From Planctomycetia bacterium (GTDB taxonomy: Bacteria > Planctomycetota > UBA1135 > GCA-002686595), in assembly GCA_005799545.1 (NCBI GenBank), contig SYGM01000053.1, forward strand, positions 1 through 32,337: DNA of 32,337 bases. Reading direction: 5' to 3'. This document shows positions 22,124-30,310 of this stretch, one piece after another. The position numbers and the translations under genes are program-made. The notes beneath the pieces are model-generated. The model saw nothing but the letters and a program-made list of their open reading frames with translations. It did not search any database and was not told where the DNA came from. Numbering within the stretch: position 1 is the first letter of the stretch; the number at the start of each line of letters is the position of its first letter.

Positions 22124-24634
22124 ATGCATGCCGTGCTGTTCGGAGTGGTCGCAGGTGCCCTGCTTTCCTGCCTGCGTGCGCCGCTGGGTCTCAGTCTGAT
22201 CGAGATTCCCGCAGCCGAACCGCGCCACGCTCTGGGTTACCGGGCGCTGGCGCTGGCGGTGCTCGCCGCGGGTCTGCACATGCGGGGCGGCGCGCCGCTG
22301 CGCTCGACGCACTTTTTCGCGGCGGCACTGGGCCTCGCGGTGCACGGCTATCTCCTGCCCGGTCCGGGCAGTCATGCGGGATTGCTCGCCTGCGCGATCA
22401 GCGGCTTGGCGCTGTTGTGCTGGCTGGGCAGCCGGGAGCGACGCGCCCATGAGGACCGCGCGGCGAACGGCGGCGAGCACAGGCGCACGCCGCACATGCA
22501 GCTCTTCGGTTGGCTGCTCGGCGGCTCCGGGTTGGCGCTGGGGCTGGAACTGCTCGCGCGGCAACTGCGGCTGCACGGCCAGCAACTCAGCGACAACGAC
22601 ACGAGTTTTGCGCTCGTGCTGGTGCTGCTGCTGGGCGTGGGCGGCAGCGCCTTCGCCTGGCTGGGTGAGCGCCCGCAACAGGGTCCGCCGTCCGACCTTC
22701 CTTCGGGCCAAGGATCGAATCAGGCATCCGGTCTGCGCGCCGGCGTGCCGATGCTTGCGCTCGCCGCAGGTGCGCTGGCGCTGTACGGTTCGCTTTCGAT
22801 GCAGCTGCGCACGGCATCCACCCTGCCCCTGCGCGAATACCTGAGCAGCTTCGGACTGGATCTCTCGCAACACGGCACGTTGCCCTACGACGCCTTGCTG
22901 GCGGCCTCCGTGTTCGTGCTGCCCGCCTTTGCGCTGGGCACCGGCCTACGGCTCCTGTCCTGCGGCCGTGCGCAGGCTGCGTTCGTGCTGGGCGGCAGCC
23001 TCGGACTGCTGCTGACGCTCAAGGTCGGCGATTTCTCCGCTGCGGGAACCGACACGCAGACCTTCGCGATGCAGTGGATGCCTCTGGCAGCCGGCCTGAC
23101 GGGCGCGGGTGCTCTGGTCGCGCTGCTGAGCCTTCCCGCGAGCAGTTCGGCGAGCCGGTGGCTGCAGATTGCCTTCGCGCTGGCCTGCATGTTGCCGATC
23201 GCCCTGGTGGAGATCACGCCGCGCACGGTGCTGGCGCCCTGGTCGCGCACGCCGATCGCTCCCTACCAGCTGCGCGAAACGCCGGCCGGCCTGATGACGG
23301 TCGAAGGTCCCTTGCTGCCCGATTCAATCACGGGCAACACCAAGCAACTGACGCTGGAGCGGCGCGTGCTCGTGCCCGGGCTCGAGTTCATTCCCGACGA
23401 GCTCTCCATGCTTGATGCCAGCATCGCGCTGCTGACTCCGGAGCAGCAGACGCAGCGTGAAAAGCGCGCGCTGCTGATCGGCCAGCTGACGCCACTGCGT
23501 GCGCGAAGGCTCAATGATGCAGGCTTTGCAGCGATCGATCGCAGCGCGAGCTGGTGGCCGGCCATGGGAGCGCTCGAGCAGGAGTACTTCGGCGAGCAGG
23601 CCCGTCCCGCGGGCTCGATCCTCGCGCCGGACGACGCATTGCAGGCCATCGAGGCCGGACAGTACACGCTGGTGATCGTGCCGCCGGTGCGCGGCATCGC
23701 TCCGCAGCTGAGCGTGCCAACTCTGCCGGCGCAGACCACGCTCGTGGTCTGGCTCGACAGCGCCACGCCGCTGCGCGGAGGCAGCGAGCATGGGCTCCTG
23801 CATTGGGCTCCCTCGAAGATCGATCAACCGCTGCTGGCGCGCATCTTCGGACCGCACGCGCAGCAGGCTTGCGTGTTTCCTGCGGGCCTGACCTCAGGCT
23901 CGCCCGGCTTGAGCCGGCTGATGCAGCGTGAATGGGAGCGCGGCGCCGAAGCGCGTGCCGACAATTTCCAGCGCATGCGCGCAGGGCAGGACAGTGCGCT
24001 GACGCGCGGACTGGAGCAGCTCTACGCGGCCCAGCAACGCTCCTCACCCTTTGAGAACACGGCGGAGAGCTTCGAACTGCCGGGCCCCGCACTGGAACAA
24101 CTGCGTCAGGCCGCGCTGGAAGGCACCCCGTCACCCAGTCTGCGAGTGCTCTGGGAAGAGCTGGGCCTGGTGATCGCAGGCAAGCGCTGGATCCCGCAGC
24201 TGTACGAAGCACTGGAACCGCTCGCACAGCGCCACGCACCTTGGCCGGGACTGGAGCTGCAGCTGGCCATCGCCGATGCCGAAAGCCTCGAGTTCGAGAG
24301 CGCGGCAGCCAGGCTGCGGCCCCTGCGCGCGAGCTTTGAGCGCAACCCGGAGTACTGGCGCGAGCTGGGCAAGATCCAGGAGCAGCTGGGCGAGGCCGCG
24401 GATTCGATCTCCAGCTTCCGTCAGGCGCTGACCTTGCGCCCGGGAGACCACGATCTGGAGCGCCGGCTGGCCCTCCAGCTGGTCCGGGCCGGGGATCCGG
24501 AGGGTCCGCGGCTGGTTCAGGAGCTCCTGCAGGAACACCCCGATGACGAGGAGCTGAAACTATTTTCCGGCCCCGGGCCCTATCCCCCGCCCAAGCGGGG
24601 CTACTCCCCCCAGGGACGACGTCACGATCACTGA
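22124..24634 (+). CDS. Multi-pass membrane protein with degenerate spermidine-synthase-like domain and TPR tail
   Basis: An 836-aa protein. Residues 1 to about 360 carry roughly 9-11 hydrophobic helices. The segment from about 365 to 600 has the outline of the spermidine-synthase-like domain of MFS/SpeE fusions: ETPAGLMTVEG, a basic strand-rich part, then RALLIGQLTPLRARRL where a glycine-rich SAM site (GxGxG) should be, and QYTLVIVPPVRG where DLIILD is expected. The catalytic Asp and the glycine loop are missing, so I infer a dead or repurposed domain. Residues about 700-815 are TPR-like (EYWRELGKIQEQLGEAADSISSFRQAL). The tail is Pro-rich. The start at 22124 lies beside a -10-like box. The SpeE assignment is tentative; the membrane and TPR parts are clear. 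Confidence 0.7.
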   Translation: MHAVLFGVVAGALLSCLRAPLGLSLIEIPAAEPRHALGYRALALAVLAAGLHMRGGAPLRSTHFFAAALGLAVHGYLLPGPGSHAGLLACAISGLALLCWLGSRERRAHEDRAANGGEHRRTPHMQLFGWLLGGSGLALGLELLARQLRLHGQQLSDNDTSFALVLVLLLGVGGSAFAWLGERPQQGPPSDLPSGQGSNQASGLRAGVPMLALAAGALALYGSLSMQLRTASTLPLREYLSSFGLDLSQHGTLPYDALLAASVFVLPAFALGTGLRLLSCGRAQAAFVLGGSLGLLLTLKVGDFSAAGTDTQTFAMQWMPLAAGLTGAGALVALLSLPASSSASRWLQIAFALACMLPIALVEITPRTVLAPWSRTPIAPYQLRETPAGLMTVEGPLLPDSITGNTKQLTLERRVLVPGLEFIPDELSMLDASIALLTPEQQTQREKRALLIGQLTPLRARRLNDAGFAAIDRSASWWPAMGALEQEYFGEQARPAGSILAPDDALQAIEAGQYTLVIVPPVRGIAPQLSVPTLPAQTTLVVWLDSATPLRGGSEHGLLHWAPSKIDQPLLARIFGPHAQQACVFPAGLTSGSPGLSRLMQREWERGAEARADNFQRMRAGQDSALTRGLEQLYAAQQRSSPFENTAESFELPGPALEQLRQAALEGTPSPSLRVLWEELGLVIAGKRWIPQLYEALEPLAQRHAPWPGLELQLAIADAESLEFESAAARLRPLRASFERNPEYWRELGKIQEQLGEAADSISSFRQALTLRPGDHDLERRLALQLVRAGDPEGPRLVQELLQEHPDDEELKLFSGPGPYPPPKRGYSPQGRRHDH

Positions 24635-24654
24635 TTCCGTGAGGCAGGGAATCA
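24632..24654 (+). terminator. Short hairpin at the end of the membrane-protein gene
   Basis: TGATTCC (24632-24638), which includes the stop codon, pairs with GGAATCA (24648-24654) across a 9-nt loop. The stem is only 7 bp with no U-tract, so termination here is uncertain. Confidence 0.35.
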
Positions 24655-24814
24655 AGGCCGGGAATGGACTCCCCCCGGCATCCAAAGTCTGGGTTACGCT
24701 GTAGTAAGCAGGGGAACTTTGTTTCGGCCCCCTTTCGTCCTAACCGCTGGGCGAGGGCGCGCCATCATGAGACCCGGACCTCCCCTTTCAACACCGTTAA
24801 GGAATCCTCTCAGC
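24655..24814 (+). promoter_or_regulatory. Leader region of the secreted metalloprotease operon
   Basis: Non-coding. A -10-like TACGCT (24695-24700) and TAGTAA (24702-24707) lie more than 100 nt before the ATG at 24815, so this operon would have a long 5' leader, unlike most genes in the window. A possible short pairing AGGGG (24710-24714) with CCCCT (24729-24733) lies in it. AAGGA at 24799-24803 is a candidate ribosome-binding site with rather long spacing. No riboswitch class is recognised. Confidence 0.35.
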
Positions 24815-25372
24815 ATGAAGCTCTCTCGAACGGCCACCCTCGGTGCTGTCGCCCTGCTCTGCGGCGCAGCGACGCTGGGCGTGGCCCAAATCATCCGCCT
24901 CGACCTGCCCGGCATGGTCGGCATGGCCGACAACGCTGTCCAAGGCACGATCACGGCCCGCGAGGTGATCCGCATCGACCACCCGACGGACGGTCCTGAG
25001 CTGTACTTCACGGCGCTGACCGTGCAGGGTCGCTCGCTGATCACTAACCAGCCGACGACCGTCGATGTCTGGTTTGGCGGCGGCTTCATCAACGAGACTG
25101 AGGGTGTCCACAACTCCGAGGCCCCCTCCGCCGATGACCAGAAGATCGGCAACGAGGTCGTGGTCTTCTACCGCTGGGAGCCCAACATGGGCGGCGATCA
25201 CGCGGGCAATGGCCTGATCTGCTGGCATGGCGGCCTGTTCCGCACCTTCCAGACGCGCACGGGCAAGACCATCGTGCAGGGCCGTGGCGAGGGCTACGCG
25301 ATCGACACGAACATCGAGCTCGGCGATCTGGAAACCCAGATCCAGAAGCTGGCCAAGGCCAAGCAGAAGTGA
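24815..25372 (+). CDS. Small secreted protein paired with the metalloprotease
   Basis: A 185-aa protein with a clear signal peptide (KLSRTATLGAVALLCGAATLGVAQ, about 1-24). The mature part is beta-rich: NAVQGTITAREVIR, LYFTALTVQGRSL, TTVDVWFGGGFI, then DDQKIGNEVVVFYRW and GLFRTFQT. This order resembles small secreted proteins of the 'AVxGxV...G..v.lFL' type that I associate with matrixin genes in several phyla, but I cannot name a family. It lies 10 bp upstream of the zinc protease in one operon. It could be an inhibitor, chaperone or trans-acting prodomain, since the protease has only a very short N-terminal region. I take the ATG at 24815 because it opens the signal peptide. Confidence 0.72.
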   Translation: MKLSRTATLGAVALLCGAATLGVAQIIRLDLPGMVGMADNAVQGTITAREVIRIDHPTDGPELYFTALTVQGRSLITNQPTTVDVWFGGGFINETEGVHNSEAPSADDQKIGNEVVVFYRWEPNMGGDHAGNGLICWHGGLFRTFQTRTGKTIVQGRGEGYAIDTNIELGDLETQIQKLAKAKQK

Positions 25373-25382
25373 GGTCATGACC

Positions 25383-26765
25383 ATGAAGATCACCTCCATC
25401 CTGCTCTCCGGTGCCGCGCTGTCGGGCGCCGCCCTGCTGATGTGGCCCTCCTCGTCGGAAGGCTTCGCGCTCACCGGCGATTCGCTGTTCACCAACCAGC
25501 GCGATTTCCGCATCTTCAACAACTTCACCGATGCCATCGCCAACGACAACCAGGCCCCGGATCCCAACTTCCCGGGCGCTCAGGGCGTCGTTCTCTCGAT
25601 CTGGAAGGCCTGCGCCGAGTGGGGCAGCCGCACGCACGGTTCCACGGGCGGCGGCGACCCGAGCCAGACCACCATCGGCAACTCCAACGCCAACTTCGAC
25701 GCGGTTTACGCGGGCCAAGCCAACGGCATCGGCGGCACCAATGACAACATCTTCTCGGAGCTGACCGGTTCCTCCGGCGGCGTGCTCGCCTACTGCGAGC
25801 TGCCGACCAGCGACGGCTGGCGCATCCGCTTCTACGAAACCTGGGGCTGGGCCGACGGCCCGGGCACGGGCATCGGCAGCGGCAACATCGACATTCAGGG
25901 CGTGGCCTGCCACGAGTACGGGCACGCGCTGGGTCTCGACCACTCCAGCAGCGGAACGGCAACCATGTTCGCCTCCGCTTCGGGCAACGCCGTCCCCGGC
26001 CGCTCCTGCGAAGCGGATGACTTCGCGGGTCTGGTCGCCATTTACGGAACGGCGTCTGCCACCAAGCCGATCATCAGCGCCATCGCCCAATCGAGCGGCC
26101 AGCTGACCATCACTGGCTCCAACTTCGCCGCAACGGGCAACCAGGTCTGGTTCGCCCAGACCGGTCAGACCAACCCGGCCGGAAACCCGGTGGTGATCGT
26201 CAGCAACCTGACGAGCAACGGCACGCAGATTGTCTGCGCGATTCCCGCCAGCGCCCGAGACGGAGATGTGTTCGTCAAGGTCAACGCGGCCTCGAGCGCC
26301 TTCAACACGCTCTCCAACGGCTGGCCGGTGGATCTCAACGCCGCTCCGCCGTGCAATCCGCCCTCAAACGGCTGCTTCCTGAACCCCAACTCCTACGACC
26401 CGGTCAACGGCGCCCAAATGTCGTACTCCGGTTCGACTTCGGTGGCAGCCAACAACCTTCAGCTGCTGTGCTTCAACATTCCGCCGAACAAGCTGACGAT
26501 CTTCTACTACGGTCGCTCGGCCAACGCACTGGCGACCTTCGGCAACGGCGTGCGCTGCATTGATGCTCCGTTGTACCGCCTGCCCTCGACCACCTCGAAC
26601 TCGTTCGGGGACGCGGGCGTCGTGTTCAACCTCGGCAACCTGCCTCCCGGCGGCTCGATGACCGTGGGCCAGCACATGGCTGCATCGGCCTACTACCGCG
26701 ACCCGGCAGCGGGCGGCGCGAACTTCAACACGGCTGACGTGCTGGAGTTCGACTGGTGCCCGTGA
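25383..26765 (+). CDS. Secreted matrixin-type zinc metalloprotease with IPT/TIG domain
   Basis: A 460-aa protein. The signal peptide spans about 1-29. The catalytic domain (about 30-222) has CHEYGHALGLDHS, which is HExxHxxGxxH with His177, Glu178, His181 and His187, and a Met-turn at Met195; this is the M10 matrixin signature. No cysteine-switch prodomain is visible. Residues about 228-302 form an IPT/TIG immunoglobulin-like domain (KPIISAIAQSSGQLTITGSNF). Residues about 322-460 form a C-terminal domain ending in SAYYRDPAAGG...FDWCP, a type I associate with planctomycete exported proteins and possibly surface sorting. The ATG at 25383 is chosen because GAGG lies 8 nt upstream; an ATG at 25377 is too close to it. 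Asn, Ser, Thr and C-ending codons dominate, as in highly expressed exported proteins. Confidence 0.92.
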   Translation: MKITSILLSGAALSGAALLMWPSSSEGFALTGDSLFTNQRDFRIFNNFTDAIANDNQAPDPNFPGAQGVVLSIWKACAEWGSRTHGSTGGGDPSQTTIGNSNANFDAVYAGQANGIGGTNDNIFSELTGSSGGVLAYCELPTSDGWRIRFYETWGWADGPGTGIGSGNIDIQGVACHEYGHALGLDHSSSGTATMFASASGNAVPGRSCEADDFAGLVAIYGTASATKPIISAIAQSSGQLTITGSNFAATGNQVWFAQTGQTNPAGNPVVIVSNLTSNGTQIVCAIPASARDGDVFVKVNAASSAFNTLSNGWPVDLNAAPPCNPPSNGCFLNPNSYDPVNGAQMSYSGSTSVAANNLQLLCFNIPPNKLTIFYYGRSANALATFGNGVRCIDAPLYRLPSTTSNSFGDAGVVFNLGNLPPGGSMTVGQHMAASAYYRDPAAGGANFNTADVLEFDWCP

Positions 26766-26804
26766 TGCGGGCCTGAACGCCAGTCAGTGCTCGAAAATGA
26801 GCGA

Positions 26805-26832
26805 CGAGGGCCGCGGGCAACCGCGGCCCTCG
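26805..26832. terminator. Strong intrinsic-terminator-like hairpin after the metalloprotease
   Basis: A perfect 12-bp GC-rich stem (26805-26816 with 26821-26832) is closed by a GCAA loop of GNRA type. It lies 39 nt past the protease stop and before the TMTC-like gene. A short T run (TTT at 26835-26837) follows on the plus strand. It is the best terminator in the window. Confidence 0.75.
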
Positions 26833-26850
26833 CGTTTGCAGAAGACCTGC

Positions 26851-26856
26851 TATCCT
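26851..26856 (+). promoter_or_regulatory. -10-like TATCCT upstream of the TMTC-like gene
   Basis: TATCCT ends 10 nt before the ATG at 26866 and begins 18 nt after the terminator hairpin, so the gene can have its own promoter. There is no -35 match, because that position lies within the hairpin. No ribosome-binding site is present in the 9 nt before the ATG. Confidence 0.4.
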
Positions 26857-26865
26857 CTGCCGCGC

Positions 26866-29421
26866 ATGAGCGAATCCTCCCGCCCCGCGACGATCGGCCT
26901 GGCAGCTGTCCTGCTGGCCGTCCTCGGCGTGTGGGTGCCGGCACTGTTCGGGGGCTTCGTTTACGACGACCATCTCCTGATCCTCGCCAACCCCAGCGTC
27001 AGCGGCTGGGACCGCATCGGTGATGCCCTCGGCAGCGGCATGTGGGGCTTCCTCGATGCCGACGAAGCAGCTCACCTGGGCTACTGGCGGCCGCTGGCTA
27101 GCCTGCTGCTGCTCGCGATCAACGTCAGCACGCACACCAGCCCCTTTGCCTTCCACTGTGCCAATCTCGCGCTGCATCTGGCTGCCTGCGTGCTCGTTTT
27201 CCGGTTGGCGCAGCGCCTGGGAATGGGCACGGCCCCGGCGCTGCTCGTGACGCTGCTGTTCGGCGTGCACCCGGTGCATGTCGAGAGCGTGGCCTGGATC
27301 AGCGCAATCAACGACCCGCTGTTTGCGATCTTCGCGCTGCTGACCCTGCTGGCGTGGATCGACTGGCGCAGCGCCGGATCCGCGGACAAGCCGTGGAAAG
27401 CCGGACTCTGGTTTTTTCTGGCGCTGCTCTCCAAGGAGCTGGCCATCGCGCTCGTTCCCCTCGTGCTGCTGCTCGATGCTGCGCGCGGTGAGCTGCGCAG
27501 ACAAGCGGCTGCCGGACTGACGCCGCTCGCGGCCGCTCTGGCACTCTGGTTCCTTGCGCGCGTGTTCGTATTCGAAAGCGTCGACGGCGGACTCCTGCGA
27601 CAGAGCTCTGATTACGGCGTGGGTGCGCTGCGTCTGGCGATGCTGCGCGTCGAGCTGCTGGGCGGATACACGCGCCTTGCGCTGTGGCCGCTGGATCTGC
27701 GCGTGTTCCACCCCTTCGAGCCCGGCATGGCGCCCTCGGATCCGCGCTTTCTGACCGCACTGCTGCTTGGCGCGGGTCTGATCGGAGCGGGCGTCTGGGC
27801 CTGGCGACGCGAGCAGCGCCTGCTGGCCTTTGCGCTGCTGTTCCTGCCCGTGGCGACGCTGCCGGCACTGACGCGCGTCGAGTCGCTGGGTGTCTCTCCG
27901 CTGCAGGAGCGCTACATCTATCTCGGCGTGCTTGGCCCGCTGCTGGCGGCGGGTTTCTTGGCCCGCGGCATGGGCTGGCAGATCGCTCTGCTCGGGGTGG
28001 CCGCACTGCTGGCTGCGCGTTCGATCGAGCGCACGCAGGTCTGGTCGAGCGAGCGCGCCTTCTTTGAGAGCGCCGTTGCCGAAAGTCCGCGCTCCCCCAA
28101 TGCCCGCTGGGGTCTTGGACGCGTGCATCTCGAGGAATATCGCCGCAACTCCAGCCCGGATGAACTGCGGGCGGCACTCGACCATTTCCTGATCGGCCTC
28201 GATCTGCTGCTGGCGGCCCAGCGCGGAGACGGGACGATCTTCGCCTCGCGCAACGACCACGTTCAGACCAACCTCGGCTTCGCCTGGTGCCTGCTGTACG
28301 AAGCGGAGGCTACCGGCGAGCTCGGCGACAGCGGACCGCGGGTGGCCTTCGAGGAGATCGCCAAGCGCTATCCGACCAACGATCAGGCGCAGACCGGACT
28401 GGGGGCGAGCGCGCTGCTGGTCGGCGACATCGAGGGCGCGATCGCCGCTTTCGAGCGCGCCATCGCCCTCAATCCCCGCAACGCCGAAGCGCAGCACAAC
28501 CTCGGAATCGCGCGACTCTCGCGCGGCGAGCTCGACAGCGCGCGTGCGGCGTTCAAACAGGCGCTCGAGCTGCGCCCGCTGCATCTCGATGACCTGGTCT
28601 GGCTCGCGCGCATCGAATTGCAGCAAGCCCGGCGCCCCGCGTTCGAGCAGCTGCTGGAACAGATGAGGCAGCGTCATCCGCGCAGCGGCGCGCCGTGGAT
28701 GCTCGCGGCCACCGAAAAGGCGCAGGCGCAGCAGTTCGAGGCCGCGCTGGCCCTGATCGACCAGTCGCTGGAGGTGGAGCCCGACTCCGGAGCGGCGCTG
28801 GCGCTCAAGGGCAAGCTGCACGCCGCGCGCAAGGAGCTGGCCCAGGCCGTGTTCGCATGGCAGCGCGCCGCCGAGCGCAGTCCCGGCGATTTCGAAGTGC
28901 ACTACAACCTCGCGGCGGCGCTGCTGGAACGCGGACAGTCCGCCGAAGCGCTCCCCTATCTGCTGCGCGCCTACGGTCTGCGTCCGCAGGGTCCCGCCGG
29001 CGAGGCGCTGCGCACGGCGCTGACGCAGTTCCCGGCCGTGAGCGCAAAGACCTGGTGCGAGCTGGCTTCCATCGATCTCGCACGCGGTGACGAACCGGCT
29101 GCGGGGCAATGGATTGAGAAGGCGCTCGCCGTCGAGCCGCAGGATGGTCGTGCGCTGACGCTGGCAGGCACCATCCAGCTGTCCAAGGGTGATGCGCGTG
29201 CGGCCGAGGCGAGCTGGAAGCTCGCCATGCAGCGCCTGCCCGACGATCTGGAATGCAGGCTCAATCTGGCGCGTCTCTATCAGGCGCAGTCACGCAAATC
29301 CGAGGCCATCGCAACACTGGAAGGCGTGCTGGCGATCACGGCACGGCTGGGCGATGCGCGTCTGGAGTCAACGCTCGGTCGCCGGACGTCGCTGGAACTG
29401 CTGGAAGAGCTGCGGCGCTAG
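26866..29421 (+). CDS. TMTC-like GT-C glycosyltransferase with C-terminal TPR array
   Basis: An 851-aa protein. Residues 1 to about 390 form a GT-C membrane domain: the first exported loop has FVYDDHLLI with the Asp34-Asp35 pair expected in such enzymes, then GYWRPLASLL, HPVHVESVAWISAINDPL at about 135, SKELAIALVPLVLLLD and PLQERYIYL. This order follows the eukaryotic TMTC O-mannosyltransferases and bacterial homologues. Residues about 395-851 are TPRs (for example AIAAFERAIALNPRNAEAQHNLGIARLSRGELDSARAAF). GT-C enzymes use polyprenol-phosphate sugars and act on the outer face, so it may glycosylate exported proteins held by its TPRs. The start at 26866 follows a -10-like box; a longer start at 26797 would span the terminator hairpin. 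Confidence 0.85.
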   Translation: MSESSRPATIGLAAVLLAVLGVWVPALFGGFVYDDHLLILANPSVSGWDRIGDALGSGMWGFLDADEAAHLGYWRPLASLLLLAINVSTHTSPFAFHCANLALHLAACVLVFRLAQRLGMGTAPALLVTLLFGVHPVHVESVAWISAINDPLFAIFALLTLLAWIDWRSAGSADKPWKAGLWFFLALLSKELAIALVPLVLLLDAARGELRRQAAAGLTPLAAALALWFLARVFVFESVDGGLLRQSSDYGVGALRLAMLRVELLGGYTRLALWPLDLRVFHPFEPGMAPSDPRFLTALLLGAGLIGAGVWAWRREQRLLAFALLFLPVATLPALTRVESLGVSPLQERYIYLGVLGPLLAAGFLARGMGWQIALLGVAALLAARSIERTQVWSSERAFFESAVAESPRSPNARWGLGRVHLEEYRRNSSPDELRAALDHFLIGLDLLLAAQRGDGTIFASRNDHVQTNLGFAWCLLYEAEATGELGDSGPRVAFEEIAKRYPTNDQAQTGLGASALLVGDIEGAIAAFERAIALNPRNAEAQHNLGIARLSRGELDSARAAFKQALELRPLHLDDLVWLARIELQQARRPAFEQLLEQMRQRHPRSGAPWMLAATEKAQAQQFEAALALIDQSLEVEPDSGAALALKGKLHAARKELAQAVFAWQRAAERSPGDFEVHYNLAAALLERGQSAEALPYLLRAYGLRPQGPAGEALRTALTQFPAVSAKTWCELASIDLARGDEPAAGQWIEKALAVEPQDGRALTLAGTIQLSKGDARAAEASWKLAMQRLPDDLECRLNLARLYQAQSRKSEAIATLEGVLAITARLGDARLESTLGRRTSLELLEELRR

Positions 29422-29429
29422 CGCCAAGC

Positions 29430-30284
29430 TCAGTGCGCGTGGCACATCGTCACGGCCTCGGTGGAGAACACCGGACCCTCGACGCAGGCCTTGGCATTGG
29501 TCCAGGATCCCATCGGGCCCTCCGGCCTCGTCGGCACGGGACATCCGTTGCAGATGCCGACGCCGCAACCCATCATCGTTTCCAGCGAGAGCCAGCACTC
29601 CAGCTGGTTCCTGCGTGCGTGCGCCTCCACGGCCTCGAGCATGCGCTCGGGTCCGCAGGCGAGGATCCGCACCTTCTGCGGCACAGCACCCGTGCGCTGC
29701 AGATTCTCAAGCAATTGCAGCACATGGCCCTTGTGGCCGTGCGAGCCGTCCATCGTGCAGGTGTGAACCGGCGTGCCGAGCGCCTCAAACAGCTCCAGGT
29801 CGTACAGCATGCCCTTGTGGGCCGCGCCATACAGATAGATCAGCTGCGAGGGAGAGCAGGCCTTGGCACCATCCATGCCGCGCAGCGCCTGCTCAATGCC
29901 CATGTAGAAGGGCGCCGAGCCGATGCCACCGGCCAGCATCACCCAAGGTGCGCCCGAGCCATCGAGCGTCGGCCAACCATTGCCCAGCGGGCCCACGATG
30001 CGCAGGGCGGTGCCCGGCGTCGACTGCGCCAGTGCCTTGGTGCCCTGCCCCATCACCTTGATCAGGAACTCCAGCTCGGAGCCGTTCTGACGGTAGAGCG
30101 AGAAGGGCCGCGGAATGGCGGGCGAGAGCCGGTCGTCGCGGCGCAGCATGAAGAAGCGCGCGGCGCGCAGCGGCGGCTGCTCAATCTCAGTACGGACGGT
30201 CAGGACCACGCCGTCGGAACCGCTGGGTCGGACGGAGATGAGTTCACCGCGCATCGAGCGCGCATCGGACGGGGGCGCAGGCAT
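29430..30284 (-). CDS. pyrK: Dihydroorotate dehydrogenase electron-transfer subunit (PyrK-like)
   Basis: A 284-aa protein of the ferredoxin-reductase family. RPFSL (59-63) is the FAD-binding RxFS motif; GGIGSAP (119-125) and the later ILACGPERML bind nucleotide. The C-terminal [2Fe-2S] site has Cys240, Cys245, Cys248 and Cys267 in the C-X4-C-X2-C-Xn-C arrangement (MGCGVGICNGC...KACVEGPVF), which is typical of PyrK. It passes electrons from PyrD to NAD+ in pyrimidine synthesis. No pyrD lies in the window, so the partner must be elsewhere; a related sulfhydrogenase-gamma-type role is less likely. It converges on the TMTC-like gene with 8 bp between stops and diverges from the HIT gene. Confidence 0.88.
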   Translation of the reverse strand: MPAPPSDARSMRGELISVRPSGSDGVVLTVRTEIEQPPLRAARFFMLRRDDRLSPAIPRPFSLYRQNGSELEFLIKVMGQGTKALAQSTPGTALRIVGPLGNGWPTLDGSGAPWVMLAGGIGSAPFYMGIEQALRGMDGAKACSPSQLIYLYGAAHKGMLYDLELFEALGTPVHTCTMDGSHGHKGHVLQLLENLQRTGAVPQKVRILACGPERMLEAVEAHARRNQLECWLSLETMMGCGVGICNGCPVPTRPEGPMGSWTNAKACVEGPVFSTEAVTMCHAH

Positions 30285-30294
30285 GGGATGCCGG

Positions 30295-30301
30295 TAGGAT
30301 A
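30295..30301. promoter_or_regulatory. Overlapping divergent -10-like boxes between pyrK and HIT genes
   Basis: Plus-strand TAGGAT (30295-30300) ends 11 nt before the ATG at 30311. Minus-strand TATCCT (30301-30296) ends 12 nt before the ATG at 30284. The two hexamers overlap by 5 bp in a gap of only 26 bp, so both genes seem to share one melting site and to have leaders of only a few nucleotides. Confidence 0.4.
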
Positions 30302-30310
30302 GCGGCCGTG

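Noticed and set aside
26725-29109. 794-codon minus-strand frame opposite the TMTC-like gene
   Set aside because: Gln/Arg/His-rich composition without domains, lying opposite a clear GT-C/TPR gene.
29253-30302. 349-codon plus-strand frame opposite pyrK
   Set aside because: It overlaps the end of the TMTC-like gene and all of pyrK, whose Fe-S and FAD motifs are convincing.
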